From positions 69,693,370 to 69,757,369 of the forward strand of contig CM043952.1 in assembly GCA_014529385.2 (NCBI GenBank): a stretch of 64,000 nt of DNA, given 5' to 3'. Position numbers and translations under genes: made by a program. Below, in pieces: positions 34,282-44,197 of the stretch (position 1 is the first letter of the stretch; every line of letters begins with the position of its first letter). Under the pieces are notes generated by a model. That model searched no databases, was not told the origin of the DNA, and was given only the letters and a program-made list of their open reading frames with translations. This DNA comes from Adiantum capillus-veneris. Lineage: Eukaryota; Streptophyta; Polypodiopsida; Polypodiales; Pteridaceae.

Positions 34282-34606
34282 AGATTTAAGGCCAATGACC
34301 ATAACGAACCATAACCATAACTTAAAAGCATAACCACAACGAACCATAACCATAACATAAAAGCATAACCATAACTTAAAACCATAACCGACCAATATAA
34401 CCACTTTGATCATAACCAGAAACAAAATTAACAATAACCATAAGCATAACCAGAAAGTTAAACATAACCATAAACAAAACCTGAACCATAACTATGTCTA
34501 TACAAGAATAGGAGAAATAACCATGTCTATACAATGACAATGACAATAACCATAACCATAAGGAAAACAATAACTGTCTAAATAATAATCATAACCATAT
34601 ATATAT
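34282..34606. repeat. Degenerate AACCATA simple repeat
   Basis: Irregular runs of CATAACCATAAC-type words over about 320 bp. ORFs through it are repeat artefacts. Confidence 0.8.
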
Positions 34607-35029
34607 GTCTATACAAAAGGAGACACAGAAGCGTGTCTGTGTCTCACAAAGCATATATATGAAATCCGGTCCAGTGATGACTAGGCGTCACAACCTGCAC
34701 ATAGGACAACTCACAAAATTAGTATCGATATTAATTCACATATACTTACTTAATTAAATCAACTCACACATATTAACGTCTCACCTCAAGCGATCAACGA
34801 GACTATAAGGCCGCCCAGTCTAAAGGCTCTCCTGAAGCATCAAGATCATTCAATACTTCATAGATACCTCTACGATATCCATTTGACTCCTCCTGACGTG
34901 TCGGGGCTCGATGCATTGCAAGATTCTGCCTTTATACAAAAACGCCATAGTTAATATTGGATTAGAAACTCACAAACTCATAGAGAAAGGTGTCGAATCC
35001 TCCGCTGCCAAGATGAGATGTCCCCCTTG

Positions 35030-35553
35030 TCATCTGTCGTATCTGCGCGGCCTCACGCTGCTGTCTGAACCGCGTGGCCGCTTTCCGCTCATCCTCCCTG
35101 ATCTGCAACCACGTCTAGTGTGGGGATGCCCGAAGGCTTCGGCGAGCCAGTCCTGAAAGCCTTCCGAGCTGCATCTCGTCGATGTTTCACGGTGTCCTGT
35201 GCAACACCCTTGATCCACCTCCTCGGAACAACGTCAGAACCCGGAGCAAGCTAGTACTCTCTCAGGATGGTCTCCACTATGTAAGTGACTTTGTCCTTTT
35301 CCTGTTGATCCCAAGACGTCAGAATGCTGGTCGAAAACTGTAGCTCCGCGAGTTGGAGAATCCGTTGTCTCATCTCAGTCCCGAATCTATCCATGTCAAC
35401 AGAACCATCTGGCCGTACAGTATAGAGCTTGGAGGCACTAGGATCGTATGCCCCCCAAGGTGTCCGAGGTGTGCCAAGAGGTGTGTCGAGAGGTGTGCCT
35501 GGGTAGGATGGGGCTCGTGAGCGAGAAGGGTCGAAGCATCTGTGGACCCTCAT
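35030..35553 (-). pseudogene. CACTA transposase-associated C-terminal region
   Basis: First frame: LYTVRPDGSVDMDRFGTEMR and ILTSWDQQEKDKVTYIVETIL. After a frame change: VPRRWIKGV, TVKHRRDAARKAF. This resembles the Transposase_24/En-Spm second protein found beside TnpD in plant CACTA elements, but the match is by eye and weak. Broken by a stop near 35250. Confidence 0.45.
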
Positions 35554-35646
35554 TCACAGCAACCACCACCTCCACCTGACGATCGTCGAGATCGGCGAGT
35601 GCGCCTGTGTTGCAGAGATGAGGATGTACCCGCCTCTGCCCCACCC

Positions 35647-36279
35647 CTAGGTGTCGAAGAGGCCGTGATGGGAGAAGCAGGCATTGTACCCATAGGCGTC
35701 CCCCCCTCCCCCCCCCCCCCCCCCAATAGGCGTCCCTCCCTCGGGTGTGAAGCCCGGAGACGTAGTACCCGTGCCTCTGGCTACCCAGTACTGAGAAGCC
35801 TCTGCCATCTGAGCAGGCGTCATCTGCTCGCAATGTTCGGGGAGAGCAAATGTGTCGCTCGCATCTGCCCAAACCTTTGTAGAATCTATTTGCACAAGTT
35901 TGTTTCCATCTCTGCATACTGTTGCATTGCGACCAGAAGTAATCACCTTGAACCACTTCACATCCACCAACAAAAACATCTCAAACCGCCTAAAGCTTAC
36001 TTTCAGGATATCTGACACCAAACCACGGTAATCTAGGTTGCTAGTGCTCTCATTCGTGTCTCTGGCACTAGCCCTGCTCTTTTGCATAAAACTAACCATT
36101 ACCCCACTGTCAAACGTGTTTCTTCTGCCGTCAATTTGTTGTGTTCTGAAATGCCTTCCATGCGACCATAGTGCCATGTATGTATGATACTTCCAGTCAT
36201 ATCCAATAGCTAGCTCTTCCTCTTCTAGAGATATGGGTTCTCCGATCTGTCGAGCTACTCTCACTGTCTGTCCAACCAT
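35647..36279 (-). pseudogene. CACTA TnpD C-terminal region, DUF4216-like
   Basis: Contains HGRHFRTQQIDGRRNTFDSGVMV and a block starting DYRGLVSDILKVSFRRFEMFL followed by VDVKWFKV, the pattern of the DUF4216 domain that follows the transposase core in CACTA TnpD proteins (FHTRxRDxxRxTQNSGV, YYGxLxxIIEL, FKCxW). The end runs into an 18-base homopolymer C tract (poly-Gly on the coding strand), a likely slippage site. Confidence 0.7.
35708..35725. repeat. Homopolymer (C)18
   Basis: Uninterrupted C run on the plus strand inside the transposase C-terminal frame; it reads as poly-Gly on the minus strand. Confidence 0.95.
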
Positions 36280-36425
36280 GCCATTGTAGGGAATTCAGCT
36301 TCGCCTGAAATCCTGTCGCTCCCTATTGCATCTCTCTTTCTCTTCTTCGTACCTTTCAAGCCATTTTTGCATCGGCGCTGAATTTAGTATACAGAACTTC
36401 ATGATCTTTTCTCGCATGGCATCGT

Positions 36426-37139
36426 TCATTTTCTTCGGCACCCCTTTCCTTGCGGCTCCTCTCCCACCAGTCTTGTATCCTCCTCATCGCTCCACAGTCG
36501 AGGCATTTCTGGGTCAGAAATGGATAGAAATTCGGTCTTCAATACAAGATACTCTTGCACCAGCCATCCTTCTGCCATGCTCCCCTCTGGACACGCTTTT
36601 TGGCGAACAAAACCCTTAAGTGTTTTCATGAACCGCTCTAGAAAGAACATCCAACGGCTGTGGACTGTACCTGCCACTGCAACCTCATCTACTACATGGA
36701 CGATCAAGTGCATTTGGATAGTTAGGCAGCTCGTGGGTAGATACTTATCAATCATGCAAACTACCTCAATGGAGTTAGCCCTTGGGACTGCAATAGATTC
36801 CTCATGTGTCTCCTTGGAAGAGATCCACCGCACTAGCTCTGAAATCTTATATATGCAGGTCCGCACTTCCTCTGTTACACACCCCTTGATCGCGATTGGA
36901 AGAATGAATTGCAAGAACTTATGCCAGTCGTGCGATTTCAGTCCTGACAATTGATCGTCACGGGTGAATGCTGTCTTGAGACATCGCATATATCCTGTTG
37001 GCGTCCTGAACTCTGAAATCACCCTTTGAACTTCTCGCTCTTCGTTTTTTAGCAATACCCATGGCGCTCTTAGAAGTTTTGTTTGGCCAGCTACATTGGT
37101 GAAAGGCCACAGCTCTGGCATCTTTCCAACTGACTGCAA
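36426..37139 (-). pseudogene. CACTA TnpD DUF4218-like region
   Basis: 237 codons with GLKSHDWHKFLQFILPIAIKG, IYKISELVRWISSK, MHLIVHVVDEVAVAGTVHSR, and WMFFLERFMKTLKGFVRQKA followed by PEGSMAEG, the standard sequence of motifs in the DUF4218 domain of TnpD. Only a stop at 37146 separates it from the preceding segment in the same frame. Confidence 0.85.
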
Positions 37140-37145
37140 ATCATC

Positions 37146-38337
37146 TCATGAATCTCGATTGTCTTTCATTCCCATGATTGTCTTCCAGAGGAGCTCTCCC
37201 ACATTCTTGAATATATGCATTGGATCCAGCAAATGGTTAATTAGTAGATCACCCCAGTACGGCAACATATGGAGAATGGACAAAGGTTTCATTCCTAGAA
37301 CAGGTTGCCCCTCATGTTGCTCCCATCGGCGACGCCACTCTTGTACATGCATAGGATGACATTCGATGCGACCAAGATGACCTTCGCGCAAGTGATGGCC
37401 ATCTGGAAGATAACGGTGGTGGCCTTGATAAATTGTCTTTCGAAGAGAGGCAGAATAGCGCATATCCAAAGACTGCCCGCAAATTGGACATGCATTGTAT
37501 CCCAAAGCTGTTAGCCCTACATTTATTAAAGCATGAATCAGGCCAAGACAAAGTGCTTGCGAATAGCAAGAATTTTGTAAATCAAGAACCATTACCAGAA
37601 GCTTCTCCGTATTTTGGCCAATCATGCATAGTCCACATAAGAATTCCATGGATCCTAGCATGTTGTTGTCCTACTGGCTCAACCGCATCTGCTATGTTGA
37701 TCCCATGCCATAACTCCTGGAGCTCGTCAACTAGTGGAGCTAGATAAACATCCATGTTTTTTGCCTTGAACTTACCAGGTACAATCAAGCTTAATATCAA
37801 ATGACCCTTCTTGATGGCAATCCACGGCGGGAGGTTGTAATTGATAAGGCACACAGGCCAAGTGCTCCATGACGAGCTTCTCAAGCCAAATGGATTGACT
37901 CCATCCATTGCCATGCCCAAATGCAAATTGTGTGGTTCACTCTTAAAATGTGGCGAGGTATCTTCAATGTGCCTCCAAGCCTTTGAATCAGCAGGCACCC
38001 TAAATGTTGCGTCAGTGGATCTATTTGTAGAATGCCACCGCATCAACTTTGCAATGGAACCACAACGAAACATGCTTTTTAACATAGGAATAATAGGGAA
38101 ATGCCGCAACACTTTAGCTGGCACTGTCTCGCCAACTGCATCTTGTTTGTAGCGCATTGCTCCGTACTTAGGACACGACAAACAATCTGTGAATTCATTG
38201 TAAAAAATAATGCAATCATTTGGACATGCATGAATCTTGTTGTAGTCCAAGCCAACTGAGGTCAATAGTTGCTTTGCGTCTGGCCTGGAGGGGGGCATTT
38301 CATTGTTGTCAGCCGGGAGAATTTGCTCCCGCAACAA
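37146..38337 (-). pseudogene. CACTA TnpD transposase core (Transposase_21)
   Basis: Two overlapping frames. The first (38337-37582) has LHLGMAMDGVNPFGLRSSS, WPVCLINYNLPPWIAIK, LSLIVPGKFKAKNMDVYLAP, LVDELQELW and ILMWTMHDWPKYGE. The second (37661-37146) has YNACPICGQ, HHRYLPDGHHLR, LPYWGDLLINHLLDPMHIF and KNVGELLWKTIMG. This is the Transposase_21 fold that cuts CACTA ends. A frameshift near 37600-37640 separates the halves, so the protein is not made intact. Confidence 0.88.
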
Positions 38338-38352
38338 CCTGTTTAAGCCACA

Positions 38353-38712
38353 TTAAATTAAAAATCTCTCCAAGCACGTCACCATTGCAATCGGAAAATC
38401 TCTTTTGTAAATTATGTACCTAAACAAAGCAGTGACGCTTGCATCTGACCACCCGTACACTGACTGAAGATTCAAAAACGCCAGACAAGTACAAAGCGTC
38501 GATATTTTGGCGCCTTCATAAATTGGTTGACGTGAAAAATTCCTCAACATGTCTTCAGGAGATAGGCGCACGGCTTCTGGTGCTGCTTCGTTAGCGTTCT
38601 CCTCGCTTGCCTGGAAGAAGGCATCCAGCATCTCCTCCATGCCATCATCTTCTGTCTGTAAGTCCTTTTTTGCTTCCATCCTTGGATTTTTATTGGTCGG
38701 ACCTTCACGCAT
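38353..38712 (-). pseudogene. CACTA TnpD N-terminal region
   Basis: 119 codons, in the same frame as the transposase core, separated by one stop codon at about 38353. Acidic start (LQTEDDGMEEMLDAFFQAS), then LCTCLAFLNLQSVYGWSDAS, which fits the segment preceding Transposase_21 where the element protein reads YP-C...LK-..NGWSD-SF. Either a stop or a short intron lies between. Confidence 0.7.
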
Positions 38713-38746
38713 AATCCTTTTTCTCTCTCTCTCTCAGATGTAGGTG

Positions 38747-38932
38747 CTATGTCGCGAAAATCAATGCCCGTTCCGTAGGAGTCGCATCATAGATTCTGTA
38801 CGGTTCTTTAGCAAACTCTTCGTACTTGTGCACATGCTCATTACATATCCTACGCTTGCGCAGGATTTGATACTTGCAGAGCGTGCACGAGCATGCAATC
38901 TTTTCCTCCATGTTAGTTGATGACGTTGCCAT
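38747..38932 (-). pseudogene. CACTA TnpD first exon, zinc-binding
   Basis: 61 codons starting MATSSTNMEEKIACSC. The Cys/His spacing (C-S-C-T-L-C ... R-R-I-C-N-E-H-V-H-K) and the end YEEFAKEPYRIY match the transposon-associated zinc domain at the start of plant CACTA transposases (C-PC--C-N....-V--HL...GF---Y). The likely translation start of the transposase; C-prime inserted about 105 bp upstream of it. Confidence 0.65.
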
Positions 38933-39036
38933 CTACAATGATTATGAATGTTGTTTTAATATATATACTCCTCACAATGTAAACTACCTCGCATTCTCTA
39001 GTCTTGCCCAATCTCTGTACACCTCGGTCCACACGT

Positions 39037-40173
39037 TGTGGGCGGGATGAAAACACATACAGCGCCTCTATAACAACCCGACACACACTCTTGGGAAGAT
39101 ACACACACACACTATGGGGCACAACTCGGCTTACACAACACACCTGGCCGAGACAGGGAACACACCTATGGAATGGGAGGAGAGAGACTATCCACTTGGC
39201 CATTCCACACAGACACACACACACACACCCAAAAAAACTCAGCTCAACAGAGGAGAACTTTTGATAATTAGATACAAATGATCTTGGGCCAACACCAATG
39301 GGGCAAACAACTCACACAATATGGGTAAAATATGCCAGATACAATCACAAATTGGAGAAGAAGATTCATTCATAGGAGAAACTTACACAACCAAAACAGC
39401 AGAAAAACAATGAGGAATTTGAAAAAATGGACAACTCCATCGCGTCCGAAACGGCCCAAAACCCCACTCTACAATGTCCAAGTGCTCGAATTATCCGACC
39501 TCGGTTGAGCAGCGGCCAAAACAGGCTCCAAAATGAGCAAAAACACACCTGCGGCTGTTCCTCCTCTCTTCTCCACGTTTTCTCTAGTCTTCTCTGTTTT
39601 TTTTCAGTTCCCACACTTAGCTTTATTATTTGGGCACCCTTGGCCTTTTAGATGACCTCAAACGGACCCCAAACAGGCCAAAAACTGACCTCGCAGTGCA
39701 TAGTTGTCACCTTTTTGCATCATCCGCACACTTGGCACTCATTTCTTTTCAATAATGCATCCCACCACCACATGAAGTGGCCCCAAATATTGATCCTCAT
39801 GATGACCTTTCTTCATAATTATCACAAGGAAACACCCACGTTGTGTCCGTACTTCTCCACGTGCAAATATTGACCCCATTCGCCCTCTTGACGCCACTAG
39901 ATGCCATCTGACGCACCTGCTTACCTCATGTCTTCGGCCCGCGGATAGCTTCCTCAAGAAGTTTTACGTGCTACCAACTCCTCATTATTATAGAAAAAAC
40001 ATATTGGTACTAGTAATAGTGAAAATCGATGCACTATGTACGCATTGTCCTACCTGTACACACGTGGGCCCCACGTAACCACCTGGCTCTGGAAAATGGG
40101 CAATTCTTTATTTGATGCACCATGAATGTGTATGCACATATGCGCAATCCCTTGCTCCAAAAAACTCCTGACA
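39037..40173 (-). repeat. C-prime 3' LTR
   Basis: 1137 bp; reads TGTCAGGAG... on the minus strand and ends CCGCCCACA at 39037. Clearly homologous to element C LTRs. Confidence 0.9.
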
Positions 40174-40200
40174 TAATTTGCCCACCCCCTAGCCTACTAG
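40174..40200 (-). promoter_or_regulatory. C-prime polypurine tract
   Basis: GCTAGGGGGTGGG followed by CAAATTA and the LTR on the minus strand, matching the PPT of element C apart from one or two bases. Confidence 0.75.
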
Positions 40201-40223
40201 AGCATTCATGCTCAGTAGCAGCA

Positions 40224-40985
40224 CTAGTAGATGCTCATTCCACCTAGATCAAAAGGCGAAAGACATATCGCCTGATTCACAAGAAGCATCATAACACCAC
40301 ACCTACATTTGTCAACAATCAACCAAAATTCACCATAGGCATATCCAACTAACACATCCGCCCTGTCTGGAGTTCTAAAAGCATAAATATTGCATGCCAC
40401 ATTCAACCCAACCGATAGAGACAACTCAAATGACTCATCACTTGGCATCTTGGCTTCACCAGCCATAGCAACAACCTGCAAATCATGCACCCAAGTAGCT
40501 AAAAGCATTGTGTGAAGGTAAAGTTGTTGATATCCAAAGCACAAAAGTATCCCCGCAGCACACATATCCCTAGCATAGGCATCCACATAGCTAAGATTGG
40601 ACTCATATATGCCAAACCCCTTCTCATCATCATAAGCATACTCATCATCACACATCACTTTATCCACATCATAATCATGGCTAGCACCACTATCCATAGC
40701 TTCTAGCATGGTTTCATCAGTCTCCAAGAATACAGATGCCTGCTCTAAACCACAATCATGCTCACAAATCGGCTTAATCACTGCACATACATCAAAATAT
40801 GGCTTCAAAACAGGCTCCACATCCAACAAATACACAAAATGGTTCTCAACCTTGCCCTCTTCCCTAATTTCCAAGGAACTAGCATCCAAAGATACGTGCT
40901 CATCATCAATAACCTCAACCTCACACTCACACCCAGAATCACAAGGTACACAAGTAGCCAATGCATCCTCTTCAAGACTTTTCAA
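40224..40985 (-). CDS. C-prime 253-codon protein of unknown function
   Basis: An uninterrupted ORF that takes the place of pol and stops about 25 bp before the PPT. The first half is acidic and Cys-containing (LATCVPCDSGCECEVEVIDDE, CEHDCGLEQASVFLETDET, a Tyr/Asp-rich DDEYAYDDEKGFGIYES); the second half is more hydrophobic (GILLCFGYQQLYLHTMLLAT, LVGYAYGEFWLIVDKCRCG). No signal peptide or known domain is evident. It could be a captured host fragment or an element-specific protein. The open frame in a broken neighbourhood is notable. Confidence 0.6.
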   Translation of the reverse strand: MKSLEEDALATCVPCDSGCECEVEVIDDEHVSLDASSLEIREEGKVENHFVYLLDVEPVLKPYFDVCAVIKPICEHDCGLEQASVFLETDETMLEAMDSGASHDYDVDKVMCDDEYAYDDEKGFGIYESNLSYVDAYARDMCAAGILLCFGYQQLYLHTMLLATWVHDLQVVAMAGEAKMPSDESFELSLSVGLNVACNIYAFRTPDRADVLVGYAYGEFWLIVDKCRCGVMMLLVNQAICLSPFDLGGMSIY

Positions 40986-41473
40986 TACTGTATCTTAGCA
41001 TTACTACACTCTTTTGGCTCTTCCATAAAACCTGTCAACCTGCAAAAACTCTTTACGCTTCACAATAGACCTTGGAAGAAACGAGAAACATCATAGGATA
41101 GGCTACTTTTCACCTTGTTAGGCTTAACTTATCTTCCATGTCATTTATCCTTTTGCACATGCATACATGTATTGATAACATGTTCTCAAGACGCTTAAAC
41201 TTCCATTCTTGTGCTTTGCAATGCATACCGCATCTTCAAAGACTCGGGCCTCTTCAACTCAACCTCGAACCGCAACCAAGGTGACAAACCATCAACAAAA
41301 AAAACTTTTCTTCAATGAACAAGGGGGGGGGTCTCATCCTTAAGAGCAAACACCAACGAGTCCATAAATCTGTAAAACTTGTACATAGGCATCAACACCT
41401 TGACAGAACCTGCTTAAGAGCATTGAGCTCATTCCATACTGCATTTGCATCTTCTCAAAAACCTGGAAACTCT

Positions 41474-41767
41474 CTAAAAAGCTTCTATAAACTTGTCAAG
41501 ACTCAAACCATAAGAAGAAGCCACTTCTTGTTTAGCTTCCAAATCCATGAACCAAACACAGGCCTCATCTTTCAAAAGCAATCCAAATAGCCTCAAAATC
41601 TTCTCCTCATCACACATATTGTTGCTTATGCATGCCACCTCGACTTGCTCCAGAAAGTCTTCTGCATCTTCACCACTTCTTCCATGAAATTCCGGATAAG
41701 AGAAAGCCATGGCTACCCAAGTTACAATGCTTTGAGAACCCCTTTGAACACACGTGCAAGAACCCAA
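41474..41767 (-). pseudogene. C-prime truncated gag
   Basis: Reads MAFSYPEFHGRSGEDAEDFL from 41710 and matches element C gag through VWFMDLEA. The frame stops at 41474; weak gag homology (VWNELNALKQ) continues to about 41340 in broken frames, and the rest of gag is missing. It retains the N-terminal capsid part only. Confidence 0.8.
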
Positions 41768-41813
41768 AAATTTTGGCTAACTCAATTCCCAGAAACTTCA
41801 ATAGAGCTCAGCT

Positions 41814-42032
41814 TCAGATAAGGACAAACACATGCACATCAAATGAGTTTTCATAGTTGATCATTGGAATTACAACAGGCAAAGGACATTCCAGGATCTC
41901 TCGTAATCTTCTTGGCCCGAACATAAAGACTATGCGCTGCTGGAAAAAAATCTTCCTGGACACATGAACATTTATATAGATTCTTTGAGTTAAATGAAAA
42001 GGAGTGAATTGAGGTCCATTTTGATCATCCAT
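41814..42032 (-). CDS. Small leader ORF beta (72 codons) in C-prime, intact
   Basis: Reads MDDQNGPQFTPFHLTQRIYI ... VSRKIFFQQRIVFMFGPRRL ... VVIPMINYENSFDVHVFVLI. It is intact where element C has a TAG, lies between PBS and gag, and is 72 codons like all other beta copies. Preserved although gag and pol are lost. No recognised domain; predicted by eye to alternate beta strands. Confidence 0.75.
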   Translation of the reverse strand: MDDQNGPQFTPFHLTQRIYINVHVSRKIFFQQRIVFMFGPRRLREILECPLPVVIPMINYENSFDVHVFVLI

Positions 42033-42740
42033 TAAAGTCAACCATACAGCTCCCAAGAAAGCACACCTGTCTTATCCTCTGATTTTGCCAAAACTTTATC
42101 AACATAACAGCATAAATGGCTCAAAAGACCAAAAAACCAGCCATCATATCTTGGAAAAATTTTGGCAGAGTTTCCCTAGAAGTAGAGCAGTGTGAACCCA
42201 AAATGTAGATTGTATATGTATGCATAAACTGCCAACAATAGAACTCGAGCATCAAATAGGAATCACTAGTACATAGCCCATGGTGAGGTCACAAAAAGGG
42301 TGCTCCAGCTACTTGTATCACCGAAAGGATCTCTACATTTGAGAATCCCCCAACTCAATAAAACCTCACGCTATCGACCCTCACACGAAGGCTAATGCAA
42401 ATCGCGTATAGTCAAGTCTCAAAAATGACTATCTTCCAAACCAAGTCTCAGAAATGGCTGGGACTGCCAAATAAAACCATATATGGCTCCACAAAGGCGT
42501 ACCATGGTAGTTTCCACAAGTAACATACAATCCAATAGAAAATGCGCTCAAACAGGTGCCAAGTGATGCATACCCACAACAACTCGCAAGTGACACCAAT
42601 GCTAGTATATCACTGTACTCCAACTACCTATACCTGTGTGAATCACCTGTACCTGTACCTATCCCTGTAACCTATAACCTGCAACCTGTAATCCCGAATC
42701 TCGAAGCTCGAAGCTCGAAGCAGAAGGTACTCGAAGAAGA

Positions 42741-42758
42741 TCCTCCGTGGGGGCACCA
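42741..42758 (-). promoter_or_regulatory. C-prime primer binding site
   Basis: TGGTGCCCCCACGGAGG on the minus strand, six bases after the LTR. The first 12 bases are identical to the PBS of element F. Confidence 0.75.
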
Positions 42759-42764
42759 AAAGAA

Positions 42765-43901
42765 TGTGAGCGGGATGAAAACACACATAACGCCTCTTTA
42801 ACGACCCGACACACACTCTTTGGAAGATACACACACACACTAGGGGGCACCACTCGGCTTACACAACATACCTAGCCGAGACAGGAAACACACCTATGGA
42901 GTGAGAGGAGAGAAACTATCCACTTGCCCACTCCACACAGAGACACACACACACACACCCAAAAAAATCAGCTCAAAAGAGGAGAATTTCTGATGTTTAG
43001 ATACAAATGAGCTTGGGCCAACACCAATGGGGCAAATAGCTCACACGATATGGGTAAAATAAGCCAGATACAATCACAAACTGGAGCAGAAACTTCGCTC
43101 ATAGGAGAAACTTACAAAGCCAAAATATTTGAAAAAGAGGGAGGAATTTGAAAAAATGGATAGCTCCATCGCGTCCGGAACGGCCCAAAACCCCAGTCTA
43201 CAATGTCAAAGTGCTCAAATCCAACCTCGGATGAGCAGTTTACGGCCAAACAGGCTCCAAAAATCCCAAAAACACACCTGCGGCTGTTCCTCCTCTCTTC
43301 TCCACGTTTTTTTCTGGTCTTCTCTTGTTTTTTTCAGTTCCCACACTTAGCTTTATTAGTTGGGCACCCTTGGTCTTTTAGATAACCTCAAACGGACCCC
43401 GAACAGGCCAAAAACTGACCTCGCAGTTCATAGTTGTTACCTTTTTGCATCATCCGCACACCTGGCACTCATTTCTTTTCAATAATGCATCCCGCCACCA
43501 CGTGAAGTGGCCCCAAATATTGATCCTCATGATGACCTTTCTGCATAATTATCAGAAGGAAACACCCACGTTGTGTCCGTACTTCTCCACGTGCAAATAT
43601 TGACCCCATTCGCCCTCCTAACCACTAGATTCCATCTGACGCACCTGCTTACCTCATGTCGTCGGCCCGCGGATAGCTTCCTCGAGAAGTTTTACGTGCT
43701 ACCAACTCCTCATTATTATAGAAAAAACACACTGGTACTAGTAATAGTGAAAATCGATGCACTATGTACACACTGTCCTACCTGTACACACGTGGCCCCC
43801 ACGTAACCACCTGGCTCTGGAAAATGGGCAATTCTTTATTTGATGCACCATGCATGTGTATGCACATATGCGCAATCCCTTGCTCCAAAAATCTCCTGAA
43901 A
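42765..43901 (-). repeat. C-prime 5' LTR
   Basis: 1137 bp on the minus strand. The terminal TGTCAGG has become TTTCAGG (43901 side); the other end, GCTCACA, is intact. Confidence 0.9.
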
Positions 43902-44197
43902 ACGTGTACGGAGATCAGGACCACCCGGTCAAGATCTCGCCTTTATTGGTCAAATCCTATATGGGTAGACACATACGTGCACTCCCAGGTGTACATGGCA
44001 ATGCATGTAGCGGACAAAACCCCTTTGTCTCTTTTAGTTCCATAGTTTCTTCAACATCCAACGGCTATCTCCCTTTCTCTCTCTCTCTCTCGATCTCACT
44101 CTGGCTATCTCTTTTTCTCTCTCTATTTTCCTATTTCCCTATCTCTCTCTCTGTCACGCTCTCCACTTCTCTATCTCTCTCTCTTTCTATTTCCCTA
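43902..44197. other. CACTA interior, pyrimidine-rich
   Basis: No gene. CT-rich imperfect repeats from about 44060 lead into the 173-bp satellite. This is the continuation of the transposon upstream of its transposase start. Confidence 0.5.

Larger units (their letters stand above)
39037..43901 (-). mobile_element. C-prime: non-autonomous relative of element C with a foreign ORF
   Basis: Two LTRs of 1137 bp each (39037-40173 and 42765-43901), PBS TGGTGCCCCCAC, leader with intact small ORF beta, truncated gag, one 253-codon ORF unlike pol, and the same PPT as element C. ACGT flanks both sides (39033-39036 and 43902-43905) as a 4-bp target duplication. It lies in the CACTA element just upstream of its transposase. 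No protease, RT or integrase, so it must have moved with helper enzymes. Confidence 0.9.

Noticed and set aside
34252-34570. Membrane protein ORFs on the minus strand
   Set aside because: Products of the AACCATA simple repeat.
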